This document shows, piece after piece, positions 11,127 to 22,480 of a stretch of 64,000 nucleotides of DNA. Positions within the stretch are counted from its first letter, which is position 1. The number at the start of each line of letters is the position of its first letter. The translations under genes were made by a program, and so were the position numbers. Under the pieces are notes generated by a model. The model searched no databases. It was not told the DNA's origin and was given only the letters and a program-made list of their open reading frames with translations. The DNA is from Sorghum bicolor (Eukaryota > Streptophyta > Magnoliopsida > Poales > Poaceae): assembly GCF_000003195.3 (NCBI RefSeq), contig NC_012870.2, forward strand, positions 24,482,501 through 24,546,500. The letters are read 5' to 3'.

Positions 11127-12340
11127 TGTTGATATTTGGTAACGCAATAAGGAAATGATCCGCAAGCGCACGGATATCGGTGAGCATTTCATCCGGGAGG
11201 TTTTCCAGAGTATCGTATTTATATTTTTACCACTGGGAGAAAGGGTGCATCTGACTAACCAAATCTATTGCTACTATCCCTTTAGGCATAAAGAATGTCT
11301 TTCGATGTGAGTGATAAATAGAGAAGACTGCAACCGTAGTCTCCTTCTAACCTTGGTAAGGATGATCTACTGTTCTAATGGGGAGGCTAACGGAATCTAG
11401 ACACCACAAAGGATGTTCAACCCGCACCTATAAACCCTATCCTTCCTGCTAACGAGATGTGATCTACAAAGGTAGCTCGGAAATGTCACGTTCCTCACTA
11501 CTACCACGGTCCAGCTAGTCAGGGAATATCTATGAGTACCCCAGCCTAAACACCACGTTTACGCCAGCAATGATTACTCTAAACTCTACGCGAAGAGATT
11601 AAAGTAAACTCATAAACCATAAGAACAATAAAACAAGAACTTACTAGAATTTAGAAGTCGAATTACTGAAGAATCCTAGGAGCAAGCTTCGGGTTAGGAG
11701 AACTTGATCCCGCAGGTACAAGCTTGGAGTAGACACCGACAGGCCGGGCTTCCTCCACTCTACACCTCCACTCTATCTCTCTCAATCTAGTAGAAACTAG
11801 AAGATCTATTTCTACCTTACATTGATTGCTAAGCTTAAAAAGAAATATTAATTAGAGAAGAGGTTTTCCTTCGAGGGCACCCCTCAGTCTCTATGATAAT
11901 TTCTTCATGTCTTCCAGGGGCCAGGGGAGCCTCGCTTATATAGTCCTCCCCTTCTATGCGTTTTTGGGTCGATAGCCAAGGTGGTACTATGTTTTTCTTG
12001 ATCCAATAGGTCGGTGGAATATCCCGAGCGAAGGAGTCCTGAATTGACTCCAGCAGGGGGGCGGGCGCCCTGGGACTGGCCCAGCTTCGCCTCCGCTTCG
12101 GTCTCGTGGCTTCTGGAGTCTTCTAGATGATGTAAAATTACGCGGTGCGTTGATATCTCTATGTAATCCCGACATGTGGGCCTTTCTTCCTTATTTCCTG
12201 ATAACCCCCTGCAGAAATAGATAAACAACAAAACTCGTGGAATTCTGTCAGATCAAACCCTAATTCTAGGTGATGGTTGCATATTGGTCCTTTCTCATGT
12301 TTATTTGATAATTAAAATTGATACTTAAGAACCGTCAACA
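11127..12340 (-). repeat. 3' LTR (left) of Athila-like copy 2
   Basis: 1214 bp, TG...CA ends, nearly identical to 17867-19100. It lacks one of the two GGGCGGGCGCCC-type blocks near 12059 that the other LTR has. Immediately right of it, at 12341-12353, lies the complement of a polypurine tract (GTATGGGGGTATT on the minus strand). Confidence 0.92.
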
Positions 12341-14737
12341 AATACCCCCATACTTAGGCTTTTACTCGTCCTCGAGAAAAGGATGGTTAAGAATAATATC
12401 TGGGGTAAACATTTAAAACATTCTCTTTATAATTGCAGGGTGTTAAAAATTCCACTGTGTACCATAGTCAGGGATGTGTATGGTTAAGTGTAAAGATTCT
12501 TTCTTTTCAATCCTGTCACTTGGAGTTTTTGTATATTTTTGAAAGAAAGTTAGCATACCTTTTTGATCCTCATAGGTTCTCTCAGATCACTCATTATCTT
12601 TTATATATATATCTCACTGAGGCTGTTTTATTTTGCAAAAATTCTCAAGCATACTTACTTTGGATTTATTGCCTGATCAAAACGGGATCCGAGGAGGGAA
12701 ATGTCATACTCTTAGATCAAAGACTTTGGAAATTAAAAACTTTGTCAACTCTTGCTGGCATATTGCTTATTAGAGGGACCATGGGCTGTCATTTTTTTTT
12801 AAGTGGATACCGAGGTACCCCTAATTCTACTTCCGGACACTTGTCCATTTTTTCTGCGAGGTTGTCGAGCACTTGCTCCTTTTTATTTCCTCGAAATATC
12901 TTCTATTTTTGCATAGCCCATGCCTCTAATGCAATAATACTTCGGAAGAGTGAATCTTACTGAAATAATGTCTTGATCTTAGGAGCATGATAAATCTCTC
13001 AACAAGGGTCTAACTCATTTTGAACAAACTCAATACAGAGCAGATAGCTTTTATAATCATATTTAATATTTCAGTTTTATCAGGCATATAAAACACTGAG
13101 GATGGTAGCTAGGAATTTGAACATTTTGAAATAAATTCTCCAAGCAACAATGATATCAAGAATAAGAAACTCATACTCTACCATCACATATTCCATCTTG
13201 ACTTAAGTAACACAGGGTTTTAAAAAATGATTTTATACTAATTGCAAGTTTTCAGGAAATATCACAGATTGAGATTAATCATGATTAGAAATATTTTAAT
13301 CTTTTTATTTTATCATGTCGGGAACAATATTATGCATAATCTAAAATATATATATGTGTAGAGTAAAGTGTGCAGAGTGTGTACCTGAATCGTGGAGTGG
13401 TGTAGTCGGAGTGTGTTTAGCATGTCGAGGGATCTCCCCCATACTTGTTTTCTGCTTTCTTGCACAAAAATAAAGTAGAGACACACAAGACATAATAATA
13501 ATACTCTTTATTGATCTTGAGGCATTTATTACACAAGGAAGAACAAAATTATTTTTGGCTATTCTCTCCCGGATTAGGAGTAGAATATTTTTGGGTGATT
13601 CTGAAGATGGAAATGTATGGATATATATGGATGGTACTTCCGGAGTAGAAGTAGCATGTGTGAGTGAACGTGCAAGTGAATCTTGATTTAACCACATGAC
13701 AAGCTCCTAAGGGTCTACACAGCTTGACCACACTCAATGCTCATAAGCAGTAAAAAGTAATTGTGTGGCTCGAAGTCTAGCAAGCATGTATATATGGCTG
13801 TGGTAGGAATTTAAACTCTCATCATACAGGAACTCATCATGCAACATTTTAAAGATTTCCAAAGATAAAATTCTCCAGAATTCTAGCATCTCTAGAAACA
13901 GATAAACAGCAGCTCAACCTTCCCATATCAAGTTTTCATCCCACAAGTTTAGGTCTAGAGCAAGCTTTAAATTATAACAGTTATGTCTAAACTTGAGAGA
14001 GAACTTAAAATGTGCAAATTAGGCAGAGCAACTATTCATCATTTCCATGCTTGAGTTTTATTTAGATACAGATTAGCATAGCCACTTTATTTATTTATTA
14101 AACACACTAAGCAAAAGACATATATATATAAGCATAAAATCTTTATTTGGTTTTTCATAGTTATGTATATTTATATTCTAAAATAATATAAGTATAAAGA
14201 TAGATAGATAGAAATACTTATCGAGATAAATGGGGTGCTCTCCCCTAAGCTGAATTTTGATGTAATTTCTCTTGATGTAGCTAGCAGGTGGCAGAGGTGT
14301 ATTTGAAAGTCAGACGCATTGTGACAGCGATTAGAATATCCTCCGTCTGCCAGTCTTCTTGATTCTTAGATTCTGTGGAGCTCAAATAGACAACAAAGCT
14401 TGTGGAACTAATTAAGTGTTAGCATAAATATCTAGCCTTTATCATGTTGAGACTCCTTAATAATTATTACTCCCTGTTTTTATATTTTTATTTTATAAAG
14501 CAGAAAAATATTTTTTGTTTTATTTTTATGCCACCACAGTGAATGTACTTATGGGTTTTATGCCACTCGTATCCTCACATGGGGCTTACTGTTTTTCACA
14601 TTTTTACTTTCTGTTTAGAACTTAATTAACTAAGTGAACTACTTGAAATAATTGAAAGGGAAAGGATAACTACCAAGTTTACCTCTTGGCAAGGCGTTCG
14701 GTGTTTTTAAGTCCTCCGAACGGGACTCTCCTCCTTC
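12341..14737 (-). other. Non-coding 3' interior of Athila-like copy 2
   Basis: About 2.4 kb, mostly AT-rich, between the retropepsin remnants and the 3' LTR. No ORF here shows a known domain. Several blocks are shared with copy 1 at 8570-9788 and 20584-21418, including GCAGAGCAACTATTCATCAT near 14023 and TCACATGGGGCTTA near 14575. Such conservation suggests element-specific untranslated sequence. Confidence 0.7.
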
Positions 14738-15381
14738 TCAATTATCCTGAGGTTCGTTGGGTGGCGTAGTCGGTACTTCCGGTAGCACCTCCTCTTCATG
14801 TATAGTTATCTTCCTTTTCCACACCTGACTTGGTGCTTCGGTCTCCTCTGGATAATTCTGTTTAAACTCAACGTCTTCTGACCTTATAACTTTTCCTTCG
14901 TAGTCTGCCCATCCGTCCTTGATGATTTGCCTCCTCTGGTTGCGGTTGCGTCGTCTTCTTCTTGTCCTGACCTGCTTAGAATCTTCAACTATATAGTTAG
15001 AATCATTAAAGTAATGGCGTACCTTCTCAGAGGGGAAATATACGTGGACTTCTCTGGTTCCAATGTAGATGATAACTTGGATAGTGTTGAGGAATGGTCT
15101 TCCAAGGATGATGGGTGGATCGTACTCGTCTTCTCCCATATCAATGTTCTGAAAATCATCTGGAGCTAAATATATATTGGTTGTAGGGGCATGGTTCCAT
15201 GCAGGAGCTGATAAGTGACTGCGGCCATTATGTTGACGTTAGATCCGGTGTCGTAGAGTGTTTTCTAAAAAGAGTATCTATTGGTTGTGTACTCGATGAT
15301 TGGAACACCAGGGTCGTCCTTCTTGATCAAGAAAGGTGACTTGAGTCGACGATCTTGACCTCCTTGAGCTGCAGTGACCAT
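14738..15381 (-). pseudogene. Retropepsin-like domain, repeat B, with internal stop
   Basis: Read on the minus strand from the ATG at 15381, the frame gives a stop shortly after IIEYTTNRYSF. It then continues LYDTGSNVNIM, which matches the D-T/S-G active-site loop of Ty3/gypsy aspartic proteases (about 15230-15260). After another break comes DPPIILGRPFLNT, the conserved ILGRPFL strand near the C-terminal end of these proteases. A basic stretch (RTRRRRRNRNQRR) follows. The enzyme would mature Gag-Pol. At least one stop and probably one frame change interrupt it here, so it is likely inactive unless recoding occurs. Confidence 0.7.
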
Positions 15382-15442
15382 CTTAGCTGACTCGGTCCAC
15401 ATTTGCTTGTTCCTGTTCCTCCTGTTGGTCCTCTTCCTTGGT

Positions 15443-15730
15443 TCATGTCGGGATTGCTCTGAAGTTTATGTAGTCTTGTTCTTGAAGAAAAGTCTCCTTC
15501 TTCCCCTTGATGTAGAGACTGATCTTGGCATCATTAGCGTAGATGATAGCTCTGGTGTTTAGGAATGGCCTCCGTAAGATGATGGGTGCCCTCTCCTCAG
15601 TACCAGTCTCTACCACCACGAAGTTTGCTGGAGCGTACAAGGTACCAACTTGGACACAGAGGTTCTTTAATATTTCCTTTGGGAAACTAAGTGTGTGATC
15701 TCCATTGTGTTTGTGCTCGTAGATCCTGGT
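15443..15730 (-). pseudogene. Retropepsin-like domain, repeat A (C-terminal half)
   Basis: On the minus strand the frame reads LSFPKEILKNLCVQVGTLY, then ANFVVVETGTEERAPIIL, then RRPFLNTRAIIYANDAKISL. This is the typical C-terminal half of Athila/Tat-group retropepsins (VPKGI..., ...FVVLD..., PIILGRPFL...). The first glycine of ILGRPFL is arginine here. No catalytic D-T-G segment is seen directly upstream in frame. It lies immediately 5' of repeat B, so two retropepsin-like units occur in series. Confidence 0.65.
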
Positions 15731-17003
15731 TCTTCACTTAATGGAATCTGGGAGTTGTAAAACGCCTTCACGTTTCTCAAAATGTGTCCTGCTCATAGAG
15801 ACAAGGCAGAGATCAAGTGCATGGGCTCTGTTGGTGGAAAACACCAACAGAACCAAAAGTGTATTTGTTCTTTTCTAACCTTAAGCATAGTGAGCAAGAC
15901 AAGGTAGATGGATCATGAGTGTAGCATTTAAAACATTTGTTAGATCAGATGGCTCAACCTAATGGAAAGATAATCTATCTATTTTTTTTATCTTCCAAAG
16001 ATTGAATGTGCAACATATTAGCTTATATGTTTAGGAGCGTGGGATTACGAAGGTAGTACTAAGAACAAAGATTAAGGGACTAAACATGTTGAATCAGTTA
16101 GGTTGGTTAATTTAGAGTTATAAATCATACATGTTTGTCTCTTTATTTATGTGAACGCCAGAACCAAGGAGAAACTTATAAAAGGATAGTCAAGTACCTT
16201 AAGATGTTACCTTTGAAGAGTGATGGTACAGTATCATCTTGTAGAAGCTTTCCTTTCTAGCGGTTGTGCATCGTGTTTGTGGCTCCCTCCATGGATCATC
16301 TCTTATGAGCTACATCTTTCTTGTGCAAATTGTTAAACTTCATGTGTCACTTTCTTCATCTCCAATGTGAGTTTATCTCAGGACTTCCCAAGTTGATATT
16401 GAAAGTTTTCCTGCAGGGGTTAGTCCCACAAAATACACCAATGTCTATACAAGCAATTTTTAGTTCGATAACCGAACTAGACTCCATGTCTAATCAGATT
16501 AAGGAAGGCTGTTTAACCTAAGCACCATGCTTAATTTAAAAGCCAATAGAAGTATGTGCAGTACTTCCAAACTAACACTTACTAGGATAAACAAAGGTAG
16601 CGTGATGGCATTTATAGAGATCTACTTAAGTGGAGATGAAGTAGTGTGATTAGTATTTAACAAATTGAGCATGTCTCAAAGGTAAGGACAACCAACATAG
16701 CAACATGGCAAAGGATGTTTTTATGTGAAGTACTCCCCTAAGCTTGAATTTTGCAAAATTCAAGATTGGATGAATTTAATTCAATGTTGCATGTTGATTG
16801 GTTGGGCATACCTTGCGCTTGTCATTCATCCGGTCTTCTTGCTCCAATCCTAGAAAGGTTAGTGACAAGAATACCCGAAGGAATATTTCTACAATTATCT
16901 TTATATGCTCAATACACAAGGTAATGTTGCAAGTAATTAGAAGTTCATGTTACAATATGATAAGTGCTTGTTTTAGGACACTAAGCTTGTCCTTGGGAAA
17001 CCA
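15731..17003 (-). other. Interior of Athila-like copy 2 without recognisable gene
   Basis: About 1.3 kb between the 247-aa ORF and the retropepsin remnants, where a gag-like region might be expected. Only short frames occur, with no zinc knuckle and no known domain. It may be degenerate coding or structural RNA sequence. Confidence 0.55.
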
Positions 17004-17747
17004 TCAATTAACTCGACGAGATCTGCAATATTTATTATAAACATATGCATCGACAACCGCTCTTTTAAAGTTTTTATAAATAGAAAAGAAGAGAGGGTTG
17101 GAGATCTCAAATGTGGTGATAGCACATGAATTTTTAATGCCCTCTAGCCATTGATGTTGCTCTTCTCGATCCTCCTTATGCATGGGATGTCTAGAGAGAT
17201 TCATAGGATTATCGGGAGGTTCAAGAGAAAGAGCATAGTAAAGATTATTAGGCTCAAGGATGGGTTGGATAGCCGAATCATGGGATTGGAAAGTTTGGAA
17301 ATCGGCTATTGAAACTTCCTCTCCTTGTATGGGAGATGATTCCTTCTCTATCTCTATGATTTTTCTATGAAGACTAGTACAAGAAGGATGTCCACGAATG
17401 AAGACATACCTTCCGTTACTAACTGATAAAGAAAGAAGGACTCTACCAAAGGTTATATGATTAAGACCAATGTGAAAATATCTAAGAAAAACATGGTCTT
17501 GCAAGGCTAGGTCTAAACCAGAATTTATAGAAAGATTAACAGATTCCCTAGGTGTAGCTAAAAGTGCATTATCTTCTTGATTAAAAGATAGGACCTCGGC
17601 TATAGAAAAGGGTTGGTTTTGACATATTGCAATCAACTCCGGACACAGATCATAATTAGGGGCAGGACGTGTTGACTCCCATGGTCTATGGCTGGTCTCC
17701 GAAGGTGCAAAGAATTTAATAATAGTTATGGAATTTGAGTTATCCAT
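17004..17747 (-). CDS. 247-aa ORF of unknown function in Athila-like element
   Basis: An uninterrupted frame starting MDNSNSITIIKFFAP at 17747 lies about 95 bases inside the tRNA-Asp primer site, where the first gene of an LTR element begins. The frame stays open upstream into the LTR to an ATG at 17927, but that extension would run across the primer site and encode a hydrophobic leader, so the internal start is preferred. I do not recognise a Gag capsid fold, CCHC knuckle or other domain. The C-terminus is basic (YNKYCRSRRVN). No transmembrane span is evident in the 247-aa version. It may be a reduced gag or an element-specific protein. Its openness in a young element suggests it has been kept by selection or is simply recent; this is not resolved. 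Confidence 0.5.
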   Translation of the reverse strand: MDNSNSITIIKFFAPSETSHRPWESTRPAPNYDLCPELIAICQNQPFSIAEVLSFNQEDNALLATPRESVNLSINSGLDLALQDHVFLRYFHIGLNHITFGRVLLSLSVSNGRYVFIRGHPSCTSLHRKIIEIEKESSPIQGEEVSIADFQTFQSHDSAIQPILEPNNLYYALSLEPPDNPMNLSRHPMHKEDREEQHQWLEGIKNSCAITTFEISNPLFFSIYKNFKRAVVDAYVYNKYCRSRRVN

Positions 17748-17841
17748 AAAGATAAAAATAAAAAGATAAAAGAATAAAAGTATAAAAGTATAATACAAGA
17801 TAATAGCAAGACTCAAAGTTATCTCAGCAAACCGTCTTTCT

Positions 17842-17858
17842 CCCCGGCAACGGCGCCA
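17842..17858 (-). promoter_or_regulatory. Primer-binding site, tRNA-Asp type
   Basis: On the minus strand the sequence is TGGCGCCGTTGCCGGGG, complementary to the 3' end of plant tRNA-Asp including CCA. It lies 8 bases inside the right-hand LTR. It fixes the element orientation as minus and supports Athila-type affinity. Confidence 0.88.
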
Positions 17859-17866
17859 GAAATGCT

Positions 17867-19100
17867 TGTTGATATTTGGTAACGCAATAAGGAAATGATC
17901 CGCAAGCGTACGGATATCGGTGAGCATTTCACCCGGGAGGTTTTCCAGAGTATCGTATTTATATTTTTACCACTGGGAGAAAGGGTGCATCTGACTAACC
18001 AAATCTATTGCTACTATCCCTTTAGGCACAAAGAATGTCTTTCGATGTGAGTGATAAATAGAGAAGACTGCAACCGTAGTCTCCTTCTAACCTTGGTAAG
18101 GATGATCTACTGTTCTAATGGGGAGGCTAACGGAATCTAGACACCACAAAGGATGTTCAACCCGCACCTATAAACCCTATCCTTCCTGCTAACGAGATGT
18201 GATCTACAAAGGTAGCTCGGAAATGTCACGTTCCTCACTACTACCACGGTCCAGCTAGTCAGGGAATATCTATGAGTACCCCAGCCTAAACACCACGTTT
18301 ACGCCAGCAATGATTACTCTAAACTCTACGCGAAGAGATTAAAGTAAACTCATAAACCATAAGAACAATAAAACAAGAACTTACTAGAATTTAGAAGTCG
18401 AATTACTGAAGAATCCTAGGAGCAAGCTTCGGGTTAGGAGAACTTGATCCCGCAGGTACAAGCTTGGAGTAGACACCGACAGGCCGGGCTTCCTCCACTC
18501 TACACCTCCACTCTATCTCTCTCAATCTAGTAGAAACTAGAAGATCTATTTCTACCTTACATTGATTGCTAAGCCTAAAAAGAAATATTAATTAGAGAAG
18601 AGGTTTTCCTTCGAGGGCACCCCTCAGTCTCTATGATAATTTCTTCATGTCTTCCAGGGGCCAGGGGAGCCTCGCTTATATAGTCCTCCCCTTCTATGCG
18701 TTTTTGGGTCGATAGCCGAGGTGGTACTATGTTTTTCTTGATCCAATAGGTCGGTGGAATATCCCGAGCGAAGGAGTCCTGAATTGACTCCAGCAGGGGG
18801 CGGGCGCCCAGGCTACCAGGGCGGGCGCCCTGGGCCTGGCCCAGCTTCGCCTCCGCTTCGGTCTCGTGGCTTCTGGAGTCTTCTAGATGATGTAAAATTA
18901 CGCGGTGCGTTGATATCTCTATGTAATCCCGACATGTGGGCCTTTCTTCCTTATTTCCTGATAACCCCCTGCAGAAATAGATAAACAACAAAACTCGTGG
19001 AATTCTGTCAGATCAAACCCTAATTCTAGGTGATGGTTGCATATTGGTCCTTTCTCATGTTTATTTGATAATTAAAATTGATACTTAAGAACCGTCAACA
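17867..19100 (-). repeat. 5' LTR (right) of Athila-like copy 2
   Basis: 1234 bp, TGTTG...CAACA. It contains two GGGCGGGCGCCC-type blocks near 18797 and 18820. It is followed by the target duplication ATTAT. Confidence 0.92.
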
Positions 19101-20583
19101 ATTATTTTTATAAACTTTTATCTTTGATTTCTCACTGTTGGTGTAATGTTCTAATTATAGTTTGTTTGCTTTGTCTATGATTGTCTACATTGGATTGCGT
19201 GTTGTTGATTGATGTTTGGGAATAGACGGCGAGCCGTACGTTGGTGATCAAGACCAAGCCTTTGAAGACTAGCAGGCTCAGGAGAGCTTTGATCAAGGCA
19301 AGTATAACTTGGGACTATCCTTGTTGTCTATACACAATTAATACAATATATATCATATGCATGTGTCCACCTTGATGACCTTACCAAAATCATAGACGAT
19401 TGTTATCCTGATTTACTTGTTGCCTATTTGGATATGCATTTTGGGTAGTTCTTGCTAGTGCTTTATTATAATCTATGATCTAGTAACATGAATATTTGAA
19501 TATACAATAAACAATAAAATAAGTTTTTTAGCAACTTGAACATAAAGGGTGGAAAGAACTCTGGCTTTTTCTGGATTGATCTTGACCCTCCATAAGGACT
19601 TATCCCTTGGCAAAAGCTAGGACAACTCATACAACCATGAGGGCTATATAGCTCTGGCTTTAGCTTAGTATGAAGACCTTTTCTAGCTTGCTAGAGGTTA
19701 CTCGAAAGGGCGCTGAGGGGCTGAACCGACACGGGTATAGTGCGAGCTCCTGTCCCTATGTGTATAAGTTGTGCGTCATTGTGCCATTCGGAAGGGGGTA
19801 TCTATATCTGCTCACCAAGAAAACCTTGCGGCCCTAACATGTTAAACGAACTTTTGAAAGGCTTCATAGTGATCTCTGCCGACCTTCCTTGGTAGTGGGT
19901 TAAAAGGTCGACGGGCCTCGGGCAAAAGGATAAATCATGACTCATGGGTAAAGATGTACAACATCTGCAGAGTGTTAAATCTGGTATACTAGCCGTGCCC
20001 ACGGATACGGGCGACCCGAAAAACTAACAGAATAGATGGACACTGCTGAACATGATTAATGATGATAAATGATGGTTTATTATGTTGTTTATATGTGTTA
20101 TTCTTAATTCTTGTTTACATTGATCATGTGGTTATGGGATTAATTATGCTACCTTGATATTTGCTATCCAATGATTAAATATGATATCTACATATAAAAG
20201 CTAAACGCAGTCAAACCAGTGTCAGCTAATTGAGCCTCATGAACCCCTGGTTATACGTGTTGAGTACGATATGTGCTCACTCTTGCAATTTCCCAACACC
20301 CCAGGTTATGCAAATGATGATGATTGGAATGATGACTACCGTTATGAGTACTAGGTTTGAAGTCAACTAGTCAATGATGTCCCTGTGTGGGGCTTCCATC
20401 GAGAGTGTTGTTTATTTCATAATATCATTCTTGTATAAGACTATATGATTTATTATTGTTCCGCTATGTAATGAACATTGCAATGGTACATTTGAAATTT
20501 TTCTACTTATATGTGCGACTATTTCTGGGGCACATATGAGTCTTTTATGCATCCTATTTTGTTCTTAAAATATGGGTGTGACA

Positions 20584-21418
20584 TCAGTCAACTACCACAC
20601 TTAAACTCAAGCAAAGCAACCCACAAGTTTCAGGCTTAGAGTAAATTCTTAATCAAAACATTTGTGTCTAAAACTTGGGACAGTTCGAGTTTAAAAGCTA
20701 GGTACTAAAAAAGTGTGGCAGAGCAACTATTCATCATTTCCATGTGAGTTAAACTTTGGTTTGGAATTAATCCTTGTATCTTCTCCTTTTTATTTATTTA
20801 TTAACAATTCTAAAATCATACGGAAAAATATGTAGGGAAATCTTTATTTGGTTTTTAAATGTTTATTCATCTTTTTATCTGTTTTCATAATCTAGGCAAA
20901 GCAACTTCAAATTCAAATTCAAAAAGGTGGTAGAAGTACTTAGCTAGATACGCGGGGGTATGCCCTCCCCCAAGCTGGATGTTGATGTGGTCTCTTGGTG
21001 TAGCAGACTGGCAGTGAAGATACCTTCTCTGGTTGTCGGTCTTCCTGATCCTTTAGATTCTATGGGGCTCAAATAGACAACAAAGCTCGTGAAACTTGAT
21101 TAAGTGTTAGTGATAAACCTCTAAGCCTTGAGTGTCTAGAACTTCACATTTGATTGAGCATGTACTATCCAGGATCTTTTCTTTTTGGTATTTTAAGTGT
21201 TTTTATATTTTTATGGATTTTTAAATTTATAATGCAAAAGAGAAAATGTAACTAGACTATTTATTTTTTTTATTTTTGTGCCACCACGGTGAGTACTCTT
21301 TATGGATTGCCATAAGGATATTCACATGGGGCTTAACACACATTATTTTTTTCTAATGCAAAAAGATGTTGAACTAAGTGATGATGATTATGCGTAAATT
21401 AAATATGCAAAAAGATGT
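20584..21418 (-). mobile_element. Internal region of Athila-like copy 1, right piece
   Basis: Sequence continues from 9788 across the solo LTR: CCACAAGTTT near 20621, GCAGAGCAACTATTCATCAT near 20719, GGGGCTCAAATAGACAACAAAGCTCGTG near 21064 and CACATGGGGCTTA near 21323. All parallel copy 2 at 13940-14590. No gene remains. It ends near 21418 where Sirevirus LTR sequence begins, so the rest of this copy has been lost. Confidence 0.75.
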
Positions 21419-22112
21419 TCTTGTTACTCTTGGTGATTGCCAGCACCTAGATGGCTTGGAGCATCGGTGGAGGTCTAGCATGTGTTGGTGATTGTTTGTA
21501 GCCGGCTCCGATGATCTTGTGAGGGGTTCTTATGCCTTCCTCGGCCAAGTGCCAAAGACAACTCTAGTGGATTGCTCGTGTCATTGAGCTACCTCACTTG
21601 AGGGTAGGTTCTTGCAGTGTCCTACGTGAGGACGTGGTTCATGCAACATCTCTTAGCCACCGAACCACCAAGTGTTGGTTGACACAACAGGGACTAGCGT
21701 GCCGACAAGCACGTAAACCTCAGGAGAAAAATCGTATGTTTCAATTGTGATTGATTGGCATTCTCTAGGTAATTAATTGATTCATATCTCGGTGATTGAT
21801 TCATCCCCTACGCGGCGGTATAAACATCACATCCTCTCTATTTATATTCCCACAAAGTAGTGTAATTAGCTTTAGTTGCTAGCTTTGCCTTGTGTTGCTT
21901 AATTCATTAGTGTAGCTTGTATTGACTTAGCTCTTGCGTGCCTATTGACCTTACTAACTAGAATTGTTGGCATAGGCAGCTTGCAAATTTTCAATTAGAG
22001 CTAGAGCAAAAAGCTTCGCTTTGTTATTTACTAACTCCTTGCTCTAGTGAGTTTGTAGAAATCTTAAATAGGCTATTCACTCCCCACCCTTTAGCCATAT
22101 TAGAACCTTTCA
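21419..22112 (+). mobile_element. Sirevirus (Ty1/copia) LTR 3' fragment
   Basis: The segment ends CTATTCACTCCCCACC ... GAACCTTTCA, closely resembling the LTR ends of grass Sireviruses of the Opie/Ji/Maximus kind. A TTCTTGCAGTGTCCTACGTG-like block and the GTGTTGGTTGACACAACA part fit such LTRs. The expected TGAAAGG start is missing, so the left side is truncated. No primer site follows the CA end. Confidence 0.65.
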
Positions 22113-22480
22113 TGCTCTCTTAGCTACATAGTAGATGGGATGAAAGGGAATGAGATGGATGAGGTCCCTACCCTCCCTTATGTAGGCGGAGGGGATAGGG
22201 TTATAATGAGGACAATCGGCTAATAGATTGGATTACTAATTTGTTACATGAAATGCATATAGATTGATCTCATATCATCCTGATACGCCAACTCCATATA
22301 TTCTTGGTATGTCTTGATGTTCAAGCCGGTTGCTCCATTCAGTTTTCATGGGCCTCCTTCCTCATGGCCTCTGGCCTGATAGTAGGACATGGTCAAATAT
22401 TACAGATGGTGCGGGTACCTGCGACCCATATATCCGATAATGTCTTTTCTCATTTGAGGTCATTTTAGATTTCCAAATTT
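22113..22480. other. No recognisable feature
   Basis: About 370 bases between the Sirevirus fragment and the CACTA-like end. Nothing coding or repetitive was recognised on either strand. Confidence 0.5.

Larger units (their letters stand above)
11127..19100 (-). mobile_element. Athila-like non-autonomous LTR retrotransposon (copy 2), 7974 bp
   Basis: Both LTRs begin TGTTGATATT and end CCGTCAACA, and the element is bounded by a perfect 5-bp target duplication ATTAT (11122-11126 and 19101-19105). On the minus strand the 5' LTR is the right-hand one, followed by a primer site complementary to the 3' end of tRNA-Asp, a primer typical of Athila-type Ty3/gypsy elements. The 5.5-kb interior carries a 247-aa ORF next to the primer site and two retropepsin-like remnants. 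I see no reverse transcriptase, RNase H or integrase motif on either strand, so it needs helper proteins. The LTRs differ by about six substitutions and a ~20-bp GC-rich indel, indicating a recent insertion. Confidence 0.9.
9789..20583 (+). mobile_element. Solo LTR of a Tekay-type Ty3/gypsy element, split by a later insertion
   Basis: It starts TGTAACACCC and ends GGGTGTGACA. It is flanked by the 5-bp repeat TCAGT (9784-9788 and 20584-20588) and has no internal coding region of its own. Removing the element at 11127-19100 and one ATTAT leaves about 2.8 kb. The left part is clearly related to the reverse complement of the LTRs at 26148-28883 and 35033-37764. The right part shares the ATGAGTCTTTTATGCATCC end with them. 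A TATA-like CCTATAAAGG near 10347 sits where the intact LTRs have CCTATAAAG. Solo LTRs arise by recombination between the two LTRs of one element. GC-rich sequence around 10060-10760 is LTR promoter/leader, not a gene. Confidence 0.88.

Noticed and set aside
12433..12963. 176-codon plus-strand frame
   Set aside because: It is antisense to the 3' interior of the minus-strand Athila-like element. Its hydrophobic, low-information composition and lack of a domain argue against a gene.
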